Shown: positions 33,087 to 42,985 of the stretch, one piece after another | Numbering within the stretch: position 1 is the first letter of the stretch | Layout of the letters: the number at the start of each line of letters is the position of its first letter | Source: Clostridium sp. | GTDB taxonomy: Bacteria; Cyanobacteriota; Vampirovibrionia; Gastranaerophilales; Gastranaerophilaceae | Direction of reading: 5' to 3' | NCBI GenBank assembly: GCA_018362895.1 | Contig: JAHALR010000013.1 | Location: forward strand, 1 to 45,411 | DNA length: 45,411 bases | Notes under the pieces: generated by a model | What the model was told of the DNA's origin: nothing | Databases searched by the model: none | What the model saw: the letters and a program-made list of their open reading frames with translations, nothing else | Made by a program: the position numbers and the translations under genes

Positions 33087-34112
33087 TTATACAAGGATTC
33101 GCTTTGATATCTGTCTGAGTCCTTCCACAACCTGTAAAACCGCTGAAAAATCTTTTAAAATCCCCTTAAATGTCTTGTTGTCAAGATAAGATTCGTCCTC
33201 TGTTTCAAAACTAAACCAGTCTCTGCTGTGCTTTTCATCATTCAATATAAGCACATATAATTTATTCTCTTTATATGCACAAGAAAGGCTCAAGCCCAAC
33301 TCAAAATACACATTCAAAAACGTTTGTATAAACTCCCGTGTCAATACTTTTTTCGTCTCTGAAATATTTACAGTATAGATGTCAAAAAGTTTATCAAAAA
33401 CAGCATTTCCGGAATCAAGATTTATTACATCTTTTTTCAATTTAGTTTTCTTTCCGGAAGTTTTTTTTGTAATCGTAAACCCTGAAACCAGATTTATATC
33501 TGTTTCTGAATAAATAAACACACCCCTATATTCTTTACGCATTAAATCTTTTAACATATCATAAGAAGCAAAATTTATCTCACACACATCAAGCTCTTTG
33601 CCCTGAAAACGTCCGTGAATAGAGTCATCGCAACCAAAGTCATTGATTTTTCCAAACAAATATAAGTTCTCTATAAAAGACTTAATTTCATCTTTCTTCA
33701 AAAATAACGAACTGCGAAAATTATGACTAAAATCTCCCGCAAAAGCCAATACTTTGTCATAAATAAGCTTTGAAACAGCGTTTCGTTTACAGAAATATTT
33801 GCAATTATACCATTCAAAAAGCAATATAGAAGAAATAAGTATCAAAGCAGAAAATATCATAATCGAATTAGCCCAAACCTCCGGCAAAAACCTGTATAAC
33901 AAGACATCGCCATCTAACTCGCACAACGCAGCTATTATAAATCCAAACACAAAAAAAGGACCAAAGAATTTAAAACGCCTTTTCCAAACCTTGTTCGCAA
34001 CAACACGCTCAGACTCAGCATATGACAAATGTGGTTTTATATTTTGCTCAAAATAATCATCAAAAACGCCGGACTCTATCTTTTTTAACAGATTTTTCGA
34101 ATCCGCCGACAT
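33087..34112 (-). CDS. DUF3137-like membrane protein
   Basis: This 341-residue protein has two membrane helices (about 48-65 and 78-100) followed by a cytoplasmic domain. 'RGVFIYSETDINLVSGFTIT' and 'FDKLFDIYTVNISETKKVLTREFIQTFL' then 'LSCAYKENKLYVLI' match the layout of the DUF3137 family. The function is unknown. It is the last gene of the pilus/secretion operon, 4 nt after the preceding stop. Confidence 0.7.
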   Translation of the reverse strand: MSADSKNLLKKIESGVFDDYFEQNIKPHLSYAESERVVANKVWKRRFKFFGPFFVFGFIIAALCELDGDVLLYRFLPEVWANSIMIFSALILISSILLFEWYNCKYFCKRNAVSKLIYDKVLAFAGDFSHNFRSSLFLKKDEIKSFIENLYLFGKINDFGCDDSIHGRFQGKELDVCEINFASYDMLKDLMRKEYRGVFIYSETDINLVSGFTITKKTSGKKTKLKKDVINLDSGNAVFDKLFDIYTVNISETKKVLTREFIQTFLNVYFELGLSLSCAYKENKLYVLILNDEKHSRDWFSFETEDESYLDNKTFKGILKDFSAVLQVVEGLRQISKRILV

Positions 34113-34116
34113 TTCT

Positions 34117-34428
34117 CTATTCCTCGTTGCATGTAGGACGAAGAATAATGATAGAGTTAATGTTCAACTGAACAAAATCATGAAACTCAGTACGTCGATT
34201 TGGTAGCTGTCTGTAAGCAACTTCACAATCTTTAATCGCAACAAATCTTTTTTTGCCGTTAAGGATATCCGAAAGCACACGACTTCTTTTACCAATTTTC
34301 GGCATAAAGACATAACCTTTTATCTCATAGTCCTGTGTAATAACAAGCACTCTCTCAGACCAAACGCCGTTGGTAAAATCGTCGTTTCCCAATTCTTCTA
34401 TTTCAAATGGTTCAAATTCTTCTGACAT
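34117..34428 (-). CDS. Small hypothetical protein in the pilus/secretion operon
   Basis: This 103-residue acidic protein is predicted to be beta-rich. 'RVLVITQDYEIKGYVFMPKI' followed by 'RSRVLSDILNGKKRFVAIKD' resembles small DUF6812-type proteins often found beside pilus or secretion genes (tentative). It lies 21 nt after the GspF-like gene and 4 nt before the DUF3137-like gene, so it belongs to the operon. Confidence 0.6.
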   Translation of the reverse strand: MSEEFEPFEIEELGNDDFTNGVWSERVLVITQDYEIKGYVFMPKIGKRSRVLSDILNGKKRFVAIKDCEVAYRQLPNRRTEFHDFVQLNINSIIILRPTCNEE

Positions 34429-34449
34429 AAAAATTCCTCTGTGTAACTA

Positions 34450-35652
34450 TTACGATAATTGATAAGATTGGAACAACGGCAAATATAATGCCAACGCAAG
34501 AAACATTACGATACTACCGATAACAATAAGCATAAGAGGCTCAATCATTTTCGTCAAAGCATCAATAATATCATCCAGCTTTTTATCCAAAAACAGTACT
34601 GACTGATGAAGCAATTCGCCCAGTTTACCTGTTTGCTCACCTGTTGCTATCATAAACAAAACCATTGAAGGTATGATGTTTGCAGCTCTGAGAGCTGTCG
34701 AAAGGTGGACACCCTGCTGCACTTTATTAATTGCATCCGTAATTCTTGTTTTTATTGTTCTGTTGTCAATCGTCAGGTTGCCCAAATGTAGACAGTCTAC
34801 AATCGGGATACCTGCTTCATAAGCAACAAACATAACCGTGATGAAGTTTGAAAAGTTTGCATATTTCAACATATCGCCAATCAATGGTACTCTCAAGAAA
34901 AATTCATCTAGAATAGCTCTTGATACAGGATTCTTAAACGCTGCATATATAGCACCGCCGATTGCGAACGGAGCCATCAGAGTTAAATACCAGAATTTTT
35001 TCAAAAATTCACCAAGGTCAATACAAATCTGTGTAAAAATAGGCAGCTTCGCACCTGACTGGTCAAACATCTCTTTAAACGCAGGAAATACAAACATAAG
35101 CATGACCGTAACAACAATCGCAGCAAGAACAATTACGAATGTAGGATAAATCAATGTCCCTATGACCCTGCCTTTGATAGCAGCCTGTTTTTTCAAAAGT
35201 TCGGAAAGACGTTCGAGAGTTTTTTCCATTTCCCCGGAGTCTTCACCGGCTTTTGTCAAGCCTACATAAATACTTCCGAAGATTTCCTGATATTTGGCTA
35301 CGGTATCCGCAAAGGTTGCACCGGCTATAACCTGTTTTCTGATTTCACGTGCAAGCAGCCTGATACGGGAGGAAACAGCATCCTTTTCAAGAAACACAAG
35401 ACCTTCAATAATCGGAACACCTGTTTGAATCAGTGTTCTGAAGGTACCCGTAAAATCAATCAGCTCCTGTAATGAAAGCGGACTCAATCTTACCTTCGGT
35501 GCGGCTGTTTTTGAACCTTCTTCAAAAACCTTTGTCGGCTGAAGCCCGAGGTTTCTGATTGCCTCACGGGCCGCTCTTAAATCTTCGGCTTCGATTTTAC
35601 CGTTTACTACTTCTGATTGGTTTTTTAATGCTATATAATTAAATATCGTCAT
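34450..35652 (-). CDS. Type IV pilus/type II secretion inner-membrane platform protein (PilC/GspF)
   Basis: This is a 400-residue member of the GspF/PilC family, the inner-membrane platform contacted by the assembly ATPase. It has the duplicated cytoplasmic GspF domain (about 68-190 and 270-395; 'FTGTFRTLIQTGVPIIEGL' and 'FITVMFVAYEAGIPIVDCL' are the matching segments) with three membrane helices near 168-190, 220-238 and 372-395. The N-terminal 'FNYIALKNQSEVVNGKIEAE' is typical. It starts 16 nt after the ATPase gene. Confidence 0.95.
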   Translation of the reverse strand: MTIFNYIALKNQSEVVNGKIEAEDLRAAREAIRNLGLQPTKVFEEGSKTAAPKVRLSPLSLQELIDFTGTFRTLIQTGVPIIEGLVFLEKDAVSSRIRLLAREIRKQVIAGATFADTVAKYQEIFGSIYVGLTKAGEDSGEMEKTLERLSELLKKQAAIKGRVIGTLIYPTFVIVLAAIVVTVMLMFVFPAFKEMFDQSGAKLPIFTQICIDLGEFLKKFWYLTLMAPFAIGGAIYAAFKNPVSRAILDEFFLRVPLIGDMLKYANFSNFITVMFVAYEAGIPIVDCLHLGNLTIDNRTIKTRITDAINKVQQGVHLSTALRAANIIPSMVLFMIATGEQTGKLGELLHQSVLFLDKKLDDIIDALTKMIEPLMLIVIGSIVMFLALALYLPLFQSYQLS

Positions 35653-35668
35653 AATTTATTCCCGCAAA

Positions 35669-37759
35669 CTATTCTGTAACCGGACCGAGCACACGGACAA
35701 ACTCGGTGATTGTGGTCTCGCCTCTCAGCACATGCCCCAAACAAGAGGTCTGAAGGGTTTTCATACCCATTCCGACTGCCGCTTCTTCAATCTCAATATC
35801 ATGAGCCTTGTGGGCAATAAGTTTTTTGATTTCTTTTGAAATGTTCATAATCTCATAAACCCCCAGCCTGCCTTTGAAGCCTTCATTGTTGCAGTCAAAA
35901 CAGCCCTTGGGTCTATAAATTGTACGTTTCATAAACTCATCATATTCCTCTGGGTTTGCAACAACCAGCTTTGCTTCCTCAAGCGAAGGATGATATGCCT
36001 CTTTACATTTAGGACACAAACGTCTGACAAGACGTTGTGCAATGATTCCTGTCAAGGTTGAAGAAATCAAATAGTCAGGCGCACCCATTTGAATCAAACG
36101 TGTGATTGTAGCAGCAGCAGAGTTCGTGTGAAGCGTACTCAACACAAGGTGACCTGTCAAGGCTGCCGCAATAGCTGTTTCGAGAGTTTCAAAGTCACGA
36201 ATCTCACCGATAAGGATAATGTCAGGGTCCTGTCTCAAGATAGCTTTCATACACGAAGCAAAGGTAATACCCGCTTTCGGGTTGATTTGAGACTGATTTA
36301 AACCGTCAATCTTAATTTCGACAGGGTCTTCCAGAGTCGTAATATTTACACCTTCATTGTTCAAGCTTTTCAACACAGAATAAAGTGTAGTTGTTTTACC
36401 TGAACCTGTCGGACCAACAGCAAGGATAATTCCGTTCGGTGCTGACACCATTTTATTAATCTTTTGAAGGTCGTCTTCCGTACCGCCGACAAGTTTGATG
36501 ATTTTATCCTCGGTTTTGATACTTGCTGCCGGTGCCAAAATACGGATAACCATCTTTTCTTTACCGGCAACAGGAAGTGTATTGATACGGAAGTCATAAG
36601 AGATTCCGTTATATTTAACAGTAAACGTACCGTCTTGTGTTCTTCTGTGTTCGGCAATGTTCATTCTCGAAAGAACTTTGAAACGTGCAATCAAAGAAGA
36701 TTCTACCTTGTTAGGCAAGTCCAAAACACGTCTTAAGATACCGTCAATACGATATCTTACCGTATAGCAGTCCAATCTCGGCTCGATGTGAATATCCGAT
36801 GCCTTCATATCGATTGCATCCGTAATGATTTTTGTTGCAAAGTTTGCAACAGTACCGGAAGTATCTTCGAGCTCTCTTTCAACCTGCTCCCAGAGTGATT
36901 CTTCTACCTCGAACTCAAGAGCTTCCTGTTCAATTTTACGAATAATTTCTTTTGTTTCTTTTCTTGCTCTTCCGAAATATTTTGTTATACAGTTTTGAAA
37001 CTCCATGTGGCTCATCAAGAGCACTCTGGGTCTCAAGCCTGTAAGATAAATAACCTCATTCAAGGCTTTCTTGTTATTCGGATTCACCATACCAACATCA
37101 AGGAATCTTCCGTCTGACGCGATAGGCATAATTTTGTTTTCTTTAATAAAATCCTCGGGCAGGATTTTTATTACGCCCTCTGAAATGTTCAGCTGTGAAG
37201 ACGTAACATGAGAAAAGCCCTGTTGTTCTGAAAGAGCATCCTTCAACTGGTCAACAGTAATAAAACCCATTTGTACGAGCACAGAGCCAATCGGAGTTCT
37301 TGTTTTTTTGCTATTTGTCAAAGCTTCAACAAGCTGTTCCTCTGTCAAAAGTCCTGCATCAATAAGAATTTCACCGATTCTTTTTTTAGGTTTTTGTTCT
37401 CCCTGTTCATTGTTTTGAGACTTTTGTTCTGTATTCGTCTCAGCAGTCTGCTGCGGCTGAGGTTGAGATTCATGAGCTTCAGAGGTTTCCTGCGGATAGT
37501 TTTGAGAAACATAATAGTTAAATAAGTCATCAAAGCTTTCAGCATCCAGAGAAATAAACTTCAACGGCTCAGAATCTTTTGATGAAACAAATTCCGTAAT
37601 CTCAGATTTGTTTGCTCCTTCTTGAATCACAACAAAAAAGAAGCCCGACTGTTTATTAATCGGAATAAATCTGTTTTTCAACAATTCATCTTTTGTAAAG
37701 ATTTCAGAAAATTTGTTGTTAATATTTGATTTTAACTTGTTTACTGTTTCTGCATTCAT
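35669..37759 (-). CDS. Type IV pilus/type II secretion assembly ATPase (PilB/GspE)
   Basis: This 696-residue hexameric ATPase drives pilus or pseudopilus assembly. After a variable N-terminus (1-125, with a Gln/Glu-rich linker at 90-125) comes the T2SSE N-domain (about 127-265). The ATPase core follows: Walker A GPTGSGKTT at 449-457, Asp box TTLEDPVE at 474-481, Walker B region ILIGEIRD at 515-522, and His box at 535-546. Zinc-binding Cys pairs Cys582/Cys585 and Cys620/Cys623 are present. Between it and the upstream secretin gene lies a perfect hairpin that may set relative expression. Length and motifs fit PilB or GspE; the two cannot be separated here. Confidence 0.95.
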   Translation of the reverse strand: MNAETVNKLKSNINNKFSEIFTKDELLKNRFIPINKQSGFFFVVIQEGANKSEITEFVSSKDSEPLKFISLDAESFDDLFNYYVSQNYPQETSEAHESQPQPQQTAETNTEQKSQNNEQGEQKPKKRIGEILIDAGLLTEEQLVEALTNSKKTRTPIGSVLVQMGFITVDQLKDALSEQQGFSHVTSSQLNISEGVIKILPEDFIKENKIMPIASDGRFLDVGMVNPNNKKALNEVIYLTGLRPRVLLMSHMEFQNCITKYFGRARKETKEIIRKIEQEALEFEVEESLWEQVERELEDTSGTVANFATKIITDAIDMKASDIHIEPRLDCYTVRYRIDGILRRVLDLPNKVESSLIARFKVLSRMNIAEHRRTQDGTFTVKYNGISYDFRINTLPVAGKEKMVIRILAPAASIKTEDKIIKLVGGTEDDLQKINKMVSAPNGIILAVGPTGSGKTTTLYSVLKSLNNEGVNITTLEDPVEIKIDGLNQSQINPKAGITFASCMKAILRQDPDIILIGEIRDFETLETAIAAALTGHLVLSTLHTNSAAATITRLIQMGAPDYLISSTLTGIIAQRLVRRLCPKCKEAYHPSLEEAKLVVANPEEYDEFMKRTIYRPKGCFDCNNEGFKGRLGVYEIMNISKEIKKLIAHKAHDIEIEEAAVGMGMKTLQTSCLGHVLRGETTITEFVRVLGPVTE

Positions 37760-37792
37760 TTTTGTCAGGGTAGTCTCTATTGGTTTAATATA

Positions 37793-37821
37793 CCGGAGGG
37801 CTTATTAAATAAGTCCTCCGG
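37793..37821 (-). other. Intercistronic hairpin between secretin and ATPase genes
   Basis: CCGGAGG and CCTCCGG pair, with an inner CTTATT/AATAAG stem, giving an almost fully paired 29-nt hairpin. No clear T-run follows on the minus strand. It is placed to act as an attenuator, mRNA-stability or processing element rather than a full terminator. Confidence 0.6.
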
Positions 37822-37840
37822 CAAGTATTTTATTGCTGTC

Positions 37841-39847
37841 TTATAAGTTTTCTGTGTCAGAAGCCACGTCTTCAGTATCTTTGATGATTCTCGGAGTGAG
37901 CATAATAACAAGTTCTGATTTTTCAGTTTCAGTTGTTGTATTTCTGAACACACCGCCGATTACCGGTAAATCACCAAGGATAGGAAGTTTTGATATTGTT
38001 TTACGTTCTTCTTCCTGAATCAAGCCGCCCAACACAAGTGTTTCACCGTCTTTGATTCTGATATTTGACAGTTCAAGGTCTCTTCTTTGAAGCAGCGTAG
38101 CAGCTGTGATAGTTCCTTGTCCTGTTGAACTTGGAGAATACAAAGTTTCTTTGATTGTTGCATAGTGAGGTTTGAGATTCAATGTAACATATCCGTCAGG
38201 TGAAATGAAAGGTGTCATTTCTACTGAAATACCTGCATCATCACCGATTTCGTATGTTCTTGATACACCGGCTGAACCTACACCGCTTGAAGTTGTGATG
38301 ATTTCTTCATCAGTTGATTTAACATAGTCAGATGTCAAATCTATTTTTGAAGGTTTACCGTTTGTTACCATAACTTTCGGGTTAGCAAGCAATCTGCCTT
38401 TTCCGTTTTCAATGAGGTAGTTGATTGCCCAAGCAACAGTCTTTGGACCGTGATATCTGTAATATTGAGTTACAGTGCTTGAAGATTCACCTGACTCACC
38501 GCCTGATGTAGTTGTTGTCACAGAATACGGATGACCGGAGAAGAATGTTCTTGTATTGTCATAGTTTTTCAATCCGCCTGTTCCGTCAAATGTACCTGCG
38601 AAGAACGGAGTCAAAAGTGTCCACTGGTTTTGGAAGGATTTTGAACCGTTTTCGGATAATTCTACAACCTGCATTTCTACATATGCTTGAGGCTGTTTTT
38701 TATCGTTATCTTTTATAAAGTTTTTTATCATCTCGCCCTGGTAATCAGAACCGCCGATGATGTTGATTGTTCCTTTTTGAGGGAAGTAAGTAACTGTCAA
38801 AGAAGAACCGCCGAGTGAAGAAAGTTTATTGGCGGAAACTTTGCCTTCAACAGTACAAGCAACTATACCTTCACCAAGAGAAATAGAGCCGCCTGATGAT
38901 GAACCTGAGGAATCACCGCCGCCTGAAGAGCTGCCACCAGAAGAAGATCCTGAACTGCTGCCGCCTGATGATGAACCGCCGCCCAAAGAAGCAGCACCGC
39001 CCAATGCAGAGCCACCTGACGCAGCACCTGAAGAGCTTCCTGATGCGCCTGAAGAACCTGATGAGCCGCCTGATGCTCCGGATGTGCTTGAAGCAGCCGT
39101 ACCCTTGCCTTTAACAGCTGTCGGGAACAATGAATCACATATCAAAGTAGCCATTTCTTTAGGTGTTGTATGGTTAACTCTATATGAAAGTGTTTTCGGT
39201 GCCACGTCGAGTTTTGAAACAACCTTTTGAGCCATTCTAAAGTCGTTTTGTGTTCCGAAAATTATCAATTCGTTTGTAACTGGGTTTGTAACAACGATTT
39301 TGTTGTTTGAAAGACCCGGTCTGTTAGTTGAGAAGATATTGCTGTTCAAAAAGTCTGCAATTTTTGAAGAATCAGCATATTTAACAGGTAGAGTCATCAT
39401 ATTTTGTTTTGAAATATCTGATTGTGAAGCAGAATCCTGCGCCATTACGATAAGTGTACCTTTATCAATAAAGAAAGAAAGGTCGCTTGCCTGCATTATC
39501 ATTTTGAACGCATCATTCAAAGTTACATTAACAAGGTCAAGGGTAATTGTGCCTTGAACCGAGCTGTGGAAAATAACGTTCAAGCCTGCTTTGTCCGCAA
39601 TCATTCTCAATGCCTGTTTCAAATCGGAATCTCTCAAGCTTACGCTGATTTTCTGATTTCCTCTTGTAAGATTAACACTTCCATCCAGTTGGATAGAATC
39701 TGTTCCTTTATATTCCTGTCTCAACACAGGTTTTGACACAGAAGCATTAATTTGTGCATTAGCAACTGCTGCATACCCCAGGGTAACTGCGAGGGCAAGT
39801 GTCGCAGCTCCAGCTGATACCAATTTCTTTTTTTTGTCGTTAAACAT
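37841..39847 (-). CDS. Secretin (PilQ/GspD-like outer-membrane channel)
   Basis: The 668-residue protein has a signal peptide (basic start, hydrophobic 11-28, cleavage near ANA-Q at 31-32). An STN/AMIN-like domain follows at 66-135 (SVSLRDSDLKQALRMIADKA), then an N-domain (about 150-245), a Gly/Ser-only linker (about 250-322), and the secretin beta-domain (about 380-655) with family elements 'LLANPKVMVTNGKPSKI' and 'ETLVLGGLIQEEE...LPILGDLPVIGGVFR'. It would form the outer-membrane pore for the pilus or secreted proteins. The very long Gly/Ser linker is unusual. It starts 33 nt after the PilP-like gene. Confidence 0.95.
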   Translation of the reverse strand: MFNDKKKKLVSAGAATLALAVTLGYAAVANAQINASVSKPVLRQEYKGTDSIQLDGSVNLTRGNQKISVSLRDSDLKQALRMIADKAGLNVIFHSSVQGTITLDLVNVTLNDAFKMIMQASDLSFFIDKGTLIVMAQDSASQSDISKQNMMTLPVKYADSSKIADFLNSNIFSTNRPGLSNNKIVVTNPVTNELIIFGTQNDFRMAQKVVSKLDVAPKTLSYRVNHTTPKEMATLICDSLFPTAVKGKGTAASSTSGASGGSSGSSGASGSSSGAASGGSALGGAASLGGGSSSGGSSSGSSSGGSSSGGGDSSGSSSGGSISLGEGIVACTVEGKVSANKLSSLGGSSLTVTYFPQKGTINIIGGSDYQGEMIKNFIKDNDKKQPQAYVEMQVVELSENGSKSFQNQWTLLTPFFAGTFDGTGGLKNYDNTRTFFSGHPYSVTTTTSGGESGESSSTVTQYYRYHGPKTVAWAINYLIENGKGRLLANPKVMVTNGKPSKIDLTSDYVKSTDEEIITTSSGVGSAGVSRTYEIGDDAGISVEMTPFISPDGYVTLNLKPHYATIKETLYSPSSTGQGTITAATLLQRRDLELSNIRIKDGETLVLGGLIQEEERKTISKLPILGDLPVIGGVFRNTTTETEKSELVIMLTPRIIKDTEDVASDTENL

Positions 39848-39880
39848 TTATTGATGACTCCTATTAATTATTTGTATAAG

Positions 39881-40981
39881 TTAATTATTGAATTGTATTA
39901 CGTTCTTCGAACTTCCGCCGTAAGCTCCTCCGAACTGATTGTTCAAACCGGAAACCGGATTCAGGTTCACGCCGGAATCAAGTGTTTGACCGACTGTTGC
40001 CTGATAGATATTGGATTTGTATTTAATTACAACTGTATTTTTTGTAATATCAAGAATTTTCAAACCTTTGATTGTGTCTCCTTTATGAACAAGCTGGTCA
40101 GATTCGCCAAAGTTCACAATTGCGGAAGGTCTGTTCTTTTCGTACATAATACCCGAGATTTTTGTTTGCATAACCTCATCAACGACAGGGTCAGCCTCAG
40201 GAATTTCCAACGGCGGTGCAATGAGGTCAAACTTCGGTTTGTTTTTCATTGCTTCAATAGCTCCATACGGAAGGAACGGGTCAGCTCTTCCGCCGCTTGA
40301 AACAGCAACAACAACAGACTTGTCCGGGACAAGCTTGCTCATTTTAGCATCATCGGCCTTTTTCTTAGCCATTGCTTTGTCGATTGCGCTCATCGGTTTT
40401 TGAGCTTCTGCATTTTCAGCCTGAGCTGTTTTTGCTGGTTCCTGCGGATTTGCAGCATCAGCAGGTGCTGCCGGATTTTGAGTTTCAGCAGGTGCAGCAG
40501 GTTGTCCGCCGCCCAGGTCAACGTCTACTGTTGCAGTATTATCAGCCGGTGCCGGGTTTTGACCGTTTGCCTGATCATAGAACATATCACCCATTGATTG
40601 TTCGGGTGCTTGTTCCGGCGAAAAGAATTTTTTATAAGCAAACATGCCGGCTGCCGCGACAAAAAGCACTGCCAGTAAAGCTATATAAACCAAACCTGAG
40701 GAGGTTTTCGGTTTCATATTTTGAATTTTTTCCGCATCCGAAAAAGGATCCTGTGAAGGCGGTACGGATGGATCTCCTTGTACTCCCTGCTGGTTTGCAT
40801 AACCCTGGGCTGCATCTAAGCCGAGTATTCCCTGTTGTTGTTCTTCTTCCTGCTGTGAAAAAGCAGCATCGAAAGAACCGCCAAAGCCGTTTTGTTCATC
40901 TTCGTGTCCGGAAGGTACACCAAAAGCATCACTGCCTCTGCCGTTTTCATATATATCCGAATCGTCTAATTCTCCAAACAT
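39881..40981 (-). CDS. PilP/GspC-like periplasmic linker protein
   Basis: This 366-residue protein has a disordered acidic N-terminus (1-93), one membrane helix (about 96-116), a Pro/Ala-rich periplasmic linker, and a C-terminal domain. 'GRADPFLPYGAIEA' then 'ISGIMYEKNRPSAIVNFGES' and 'VHKGDTIKGLKILDITKNTV' match the PilP/GspC homology region that contacts the secretin. It is the first gene of the minus-strand operon; the promoter must lie in the 190-nt region shared with the divergent U32-like gene. The family call is by layout and position, with good support. Confidence 0.75.
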   Translation of the reverse strand: MFGELDDSDIYENGRGSDAFGVPSGHEDEQNGFGGSFDAAFSQQEEEQQQGILGLDAAQGYANQQGVQGDPSVPPSQDPFSDAEKIQNMKPKTSSGLVYIALLAVLFVAAAGMFAYKKFFSPEQAPEQSMGDMFYDQANGQNPAPADNTATVDVDLGGGQPAAPAETQNPAAPADAANPQEPAKTAQAENAEAQKPMSAIDKAMAKKKADDAKMSKLVPDKSVVVAVSSGGRADPFLPYGAIEAMKNKPKFDLIAPPLEIPEADPVVDEVMQTKISGIMYEKNRPSAIVNFGESDQLVHKGDTIKGLKILDITKNTVVIKYKSNIYQATVGQTLDSGVNLNPVSGLNNQFGGAYGGSSKNVIQFNN

Positions 40982-41172
40982 TTACACTCTCTTCATACTA
41001 TTTTGTAACATTTTTATCTAATATTAATACGGTTTTCTATTCATAATAACATACGAACAGCCGATTTTAATATAATTTTATTACATTCTTGAATTTATGG
41101 CAAATAATAATTTTTTTTCACAATATTTAATATAGCATTTTTATTTTAGAAAAAACAAATTATAATAAAACA

Positions 41173-42894
41173 ATGAATGAAATTACTCTGACAGCTCCTG
41201 TGAAAACCCCCGAGGATATTGAAAATTTTCTGCCTCTTATAAAGTGCCGGAGTTTTTATGTTTACCATCACAAATTTTTAAAAGGTGTTGAAAACGGAAA
41301 CTTTGAATATGTTAACAAATTTATAGAAACTGCTCACAAAAACAACTGTAAAATATACGTAAATTTCAAGCATAACATTACTGAAGAAGATTTAATAGAA
41401 ATTAAAAAATTCATAACATTTTTGAAACAAACAAAGATTGACGGAATTTTTATCAACAGTTTTGCTATTCTCGAAGCAATAAAGACTCATTCTTTGCCGT
41501 TCAAGGTGATTGTGGATTCATATTTTGACATTCACAACCTTTCGGGCATTGATTTTGTCAACATGTTTCACAAAGCCGATCAGGTGATTATCACCGAAGA
41601 AATTTACATGAAAAATATTGCTAAGATAAAACAGTACAAAAACATTTCTCTGGCAATTGATTCTGACAATCTGCCCTGGTGCGCGGAGGATATAAAAAAG
41701 CTTAAGGCTATTGATTCTGTTGTTATAAAAGGAAAATTTAATTCCTCACAGGAGATTCTTGAAGGGATTCAGCTTGTTGAAAAAATTCTTGAAAAGCCGA
41801 AAGTTTTCAAAAACCAGAAGCTGCCATTCAAGCATGTAAGAAAGAGCATTTATCAGACAAATCATTTTTCGGGTGAGATGATGAGTGCACAGGGGTCTGA
41901 TTTCAAGTTCTCAAGAAACATTCAAAAATTCGAGTGGGAGAACAGGTGTCCGAGGTTGAAGAAGGAATTTGACTATACCTCGCTTCAAGAGAAACTGCCG
42001 CGAATAAATCTCAGGCTCTCTTCAATATCTCAGATTGACAACCTCAAAAAATTTATCGCAAAGCTCGGTTTTAACCCGATTTACAGCATTGAATACGGTG
42101 AAATTTTAAGCACGGCAGACCTTTCAAAGAGCAGTTTTCATCAAATCATCACAAAAGTAAAAAAATTCTGTTTTAATTATGGAATAAAGCTTCAATTGAG
42201 TACGCCGAGAATCCTTATTGAAAGAGATTTTGACAGGGTTTATGAATATGTAAAGAATCTGTGTTTGACAGAGCCTGTGCCCTCCTCAATCATAATCAAC
42301 AACATCGGATATCTGTGGGCATTCATCAATGATGACGAGCTGCACAGGATTCCGGTTGAAATCGGTCAGGGCATAAATTTGTTAAACAGCATGTCGATAA
42401 AATGTCTCAACAATCTTCATCCGATTGACACTATCGATTTCAGCACGTTTGAGAACATTACAAACACAAAAAACTGCATAAAGAAAATCAAAAACCTTAT
42501 CCCGAACAAGAAGCTTACGATTGCGGGAAATGTACGTGTGCCGTCACTGGGCTTATGTCCCTTGAACAACGATTCCGCAATTGTGTCGAGGCTTTCTTGC
42601 AAAGCGCCCTGTCACAATGGGAATTATGCACTCAAAGATCCTTCGCTTAAGAAGGTTCTTCCGTTTGTTGTGGACGGATTCTGCCGTATGCACATGTTTC
42701 AGGATTACATTCTTCACTTATACGAATATGTTCACAAGCTTGAAAAAATCGGCATAAACGAGTTTGTTATCGACCTTTCGGACTTGCCGCCAAAGTATGT
42801 TTCCATTCTTCTGACACATTTTTTAAACACGCTTGCCGGCTTCGAAAAGCCATGTGACACGATTATTGACGAATATTGCATAACAACTTTGTAG
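41173..42894 (+). CDS. U32-family peptidase-like protein
   Basis: This 573-residue protein resembles the U32 (collagenase-like/RlhA-TrhP) family. It has a TIM-barrel-type N-terminal half with strands such as 'CKIYVNF', 'IDGIFINSFAIL' and 'FKVIVDSYFDI', and a C-terminal four-Cys set (Cys462, Cys476, Cys480, Cys504) in the order GLCPLNN...LSCKAPC...DGFCRM, typical of the iron-sulfur-binding U32 members that hydroxylate RNA. Whether it is a peptidase or an RNA-modifying enzyme cannot be told. It is a single gene, followed by a strong hairpin. Confidence 0.78.
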   Translation: MNEITLTAPVKTPEDIENFLPLIKCRSFYVYHHKFLKGVENGNFEYVNKFIETAHKNNCKIYVNFKHNITEEDLIEIKKFITFLKQTKIDGIFINSFAILEAIKTHSLPFKVIVDSYFDIHNLSGIDFVNMFHKADQVIITEEIYMKNIAKIKQYKNISLAIDSDNLPWCAEDIKKLKAIDSVVIKGKFNSSQEILEGIQLVEKILEKPKVFKNQKLPFKHVRKSIYQTNHFSGEMMSAQGSDFKFSRNIQKFEWENRCPRLKKEFDYTSLQEKLPRINLRLSSISQIDNLKKFIAKLGFNPIYSIEYGEILSTADLSKSSFHQIITKVKKFCFNYGIKLQLSTPRILIERDFDRVYEYVKNLCLTEPVPSSIIINNIGYLWAFINDDELHRIPVEIGQGINLLNSMSIKCLNNLHPIDTIDFSTFENITNTKNCIKKIKNLIPNKKLTIAGNVRVPSLGLCPLNNDSAIVSRLSCKAPCHNGNYALKDPSLKKVLPFVVDGFCRMHMFQDYILHLYEYVHKLEKIGINEFVIDLSDLPPKYVSILLTHFLNTLAGFEKPCDTIIDEYCITTL

Positions 42895-42912
42895 TAGCAA
42901 AAGCTTATAGAA

Positions 42913-42944
42913 GGAGCCTGCGGTTAAAGATAGCCGCAGGCTCC
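42913..42944. terminator. Hairpin terminator between convergent genes
   Basis: GGAGCCTGCGG (42913-42923) and CCGCAGGCTCC (42934-42944) form a perfect 11-bp stem with a 10-nt loop, between the ends of the U32-like and HdeD-like genes. There is no long T-run on either side, so termination efficiency is uncertain. Confidence 0.65.
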
Positions 42945-42985
42945 ACAGCAGGACATTCATAGAGAATATAATACGGCTCCTGCTG

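Noticed and set aside
38829..39230. Long plus-strand frame rich in Pro and Glu opposite the secretin gene
   Set aside because: It is the antisense reading of the Gly/Ser linker of the secretin; low complexity and no RBS.
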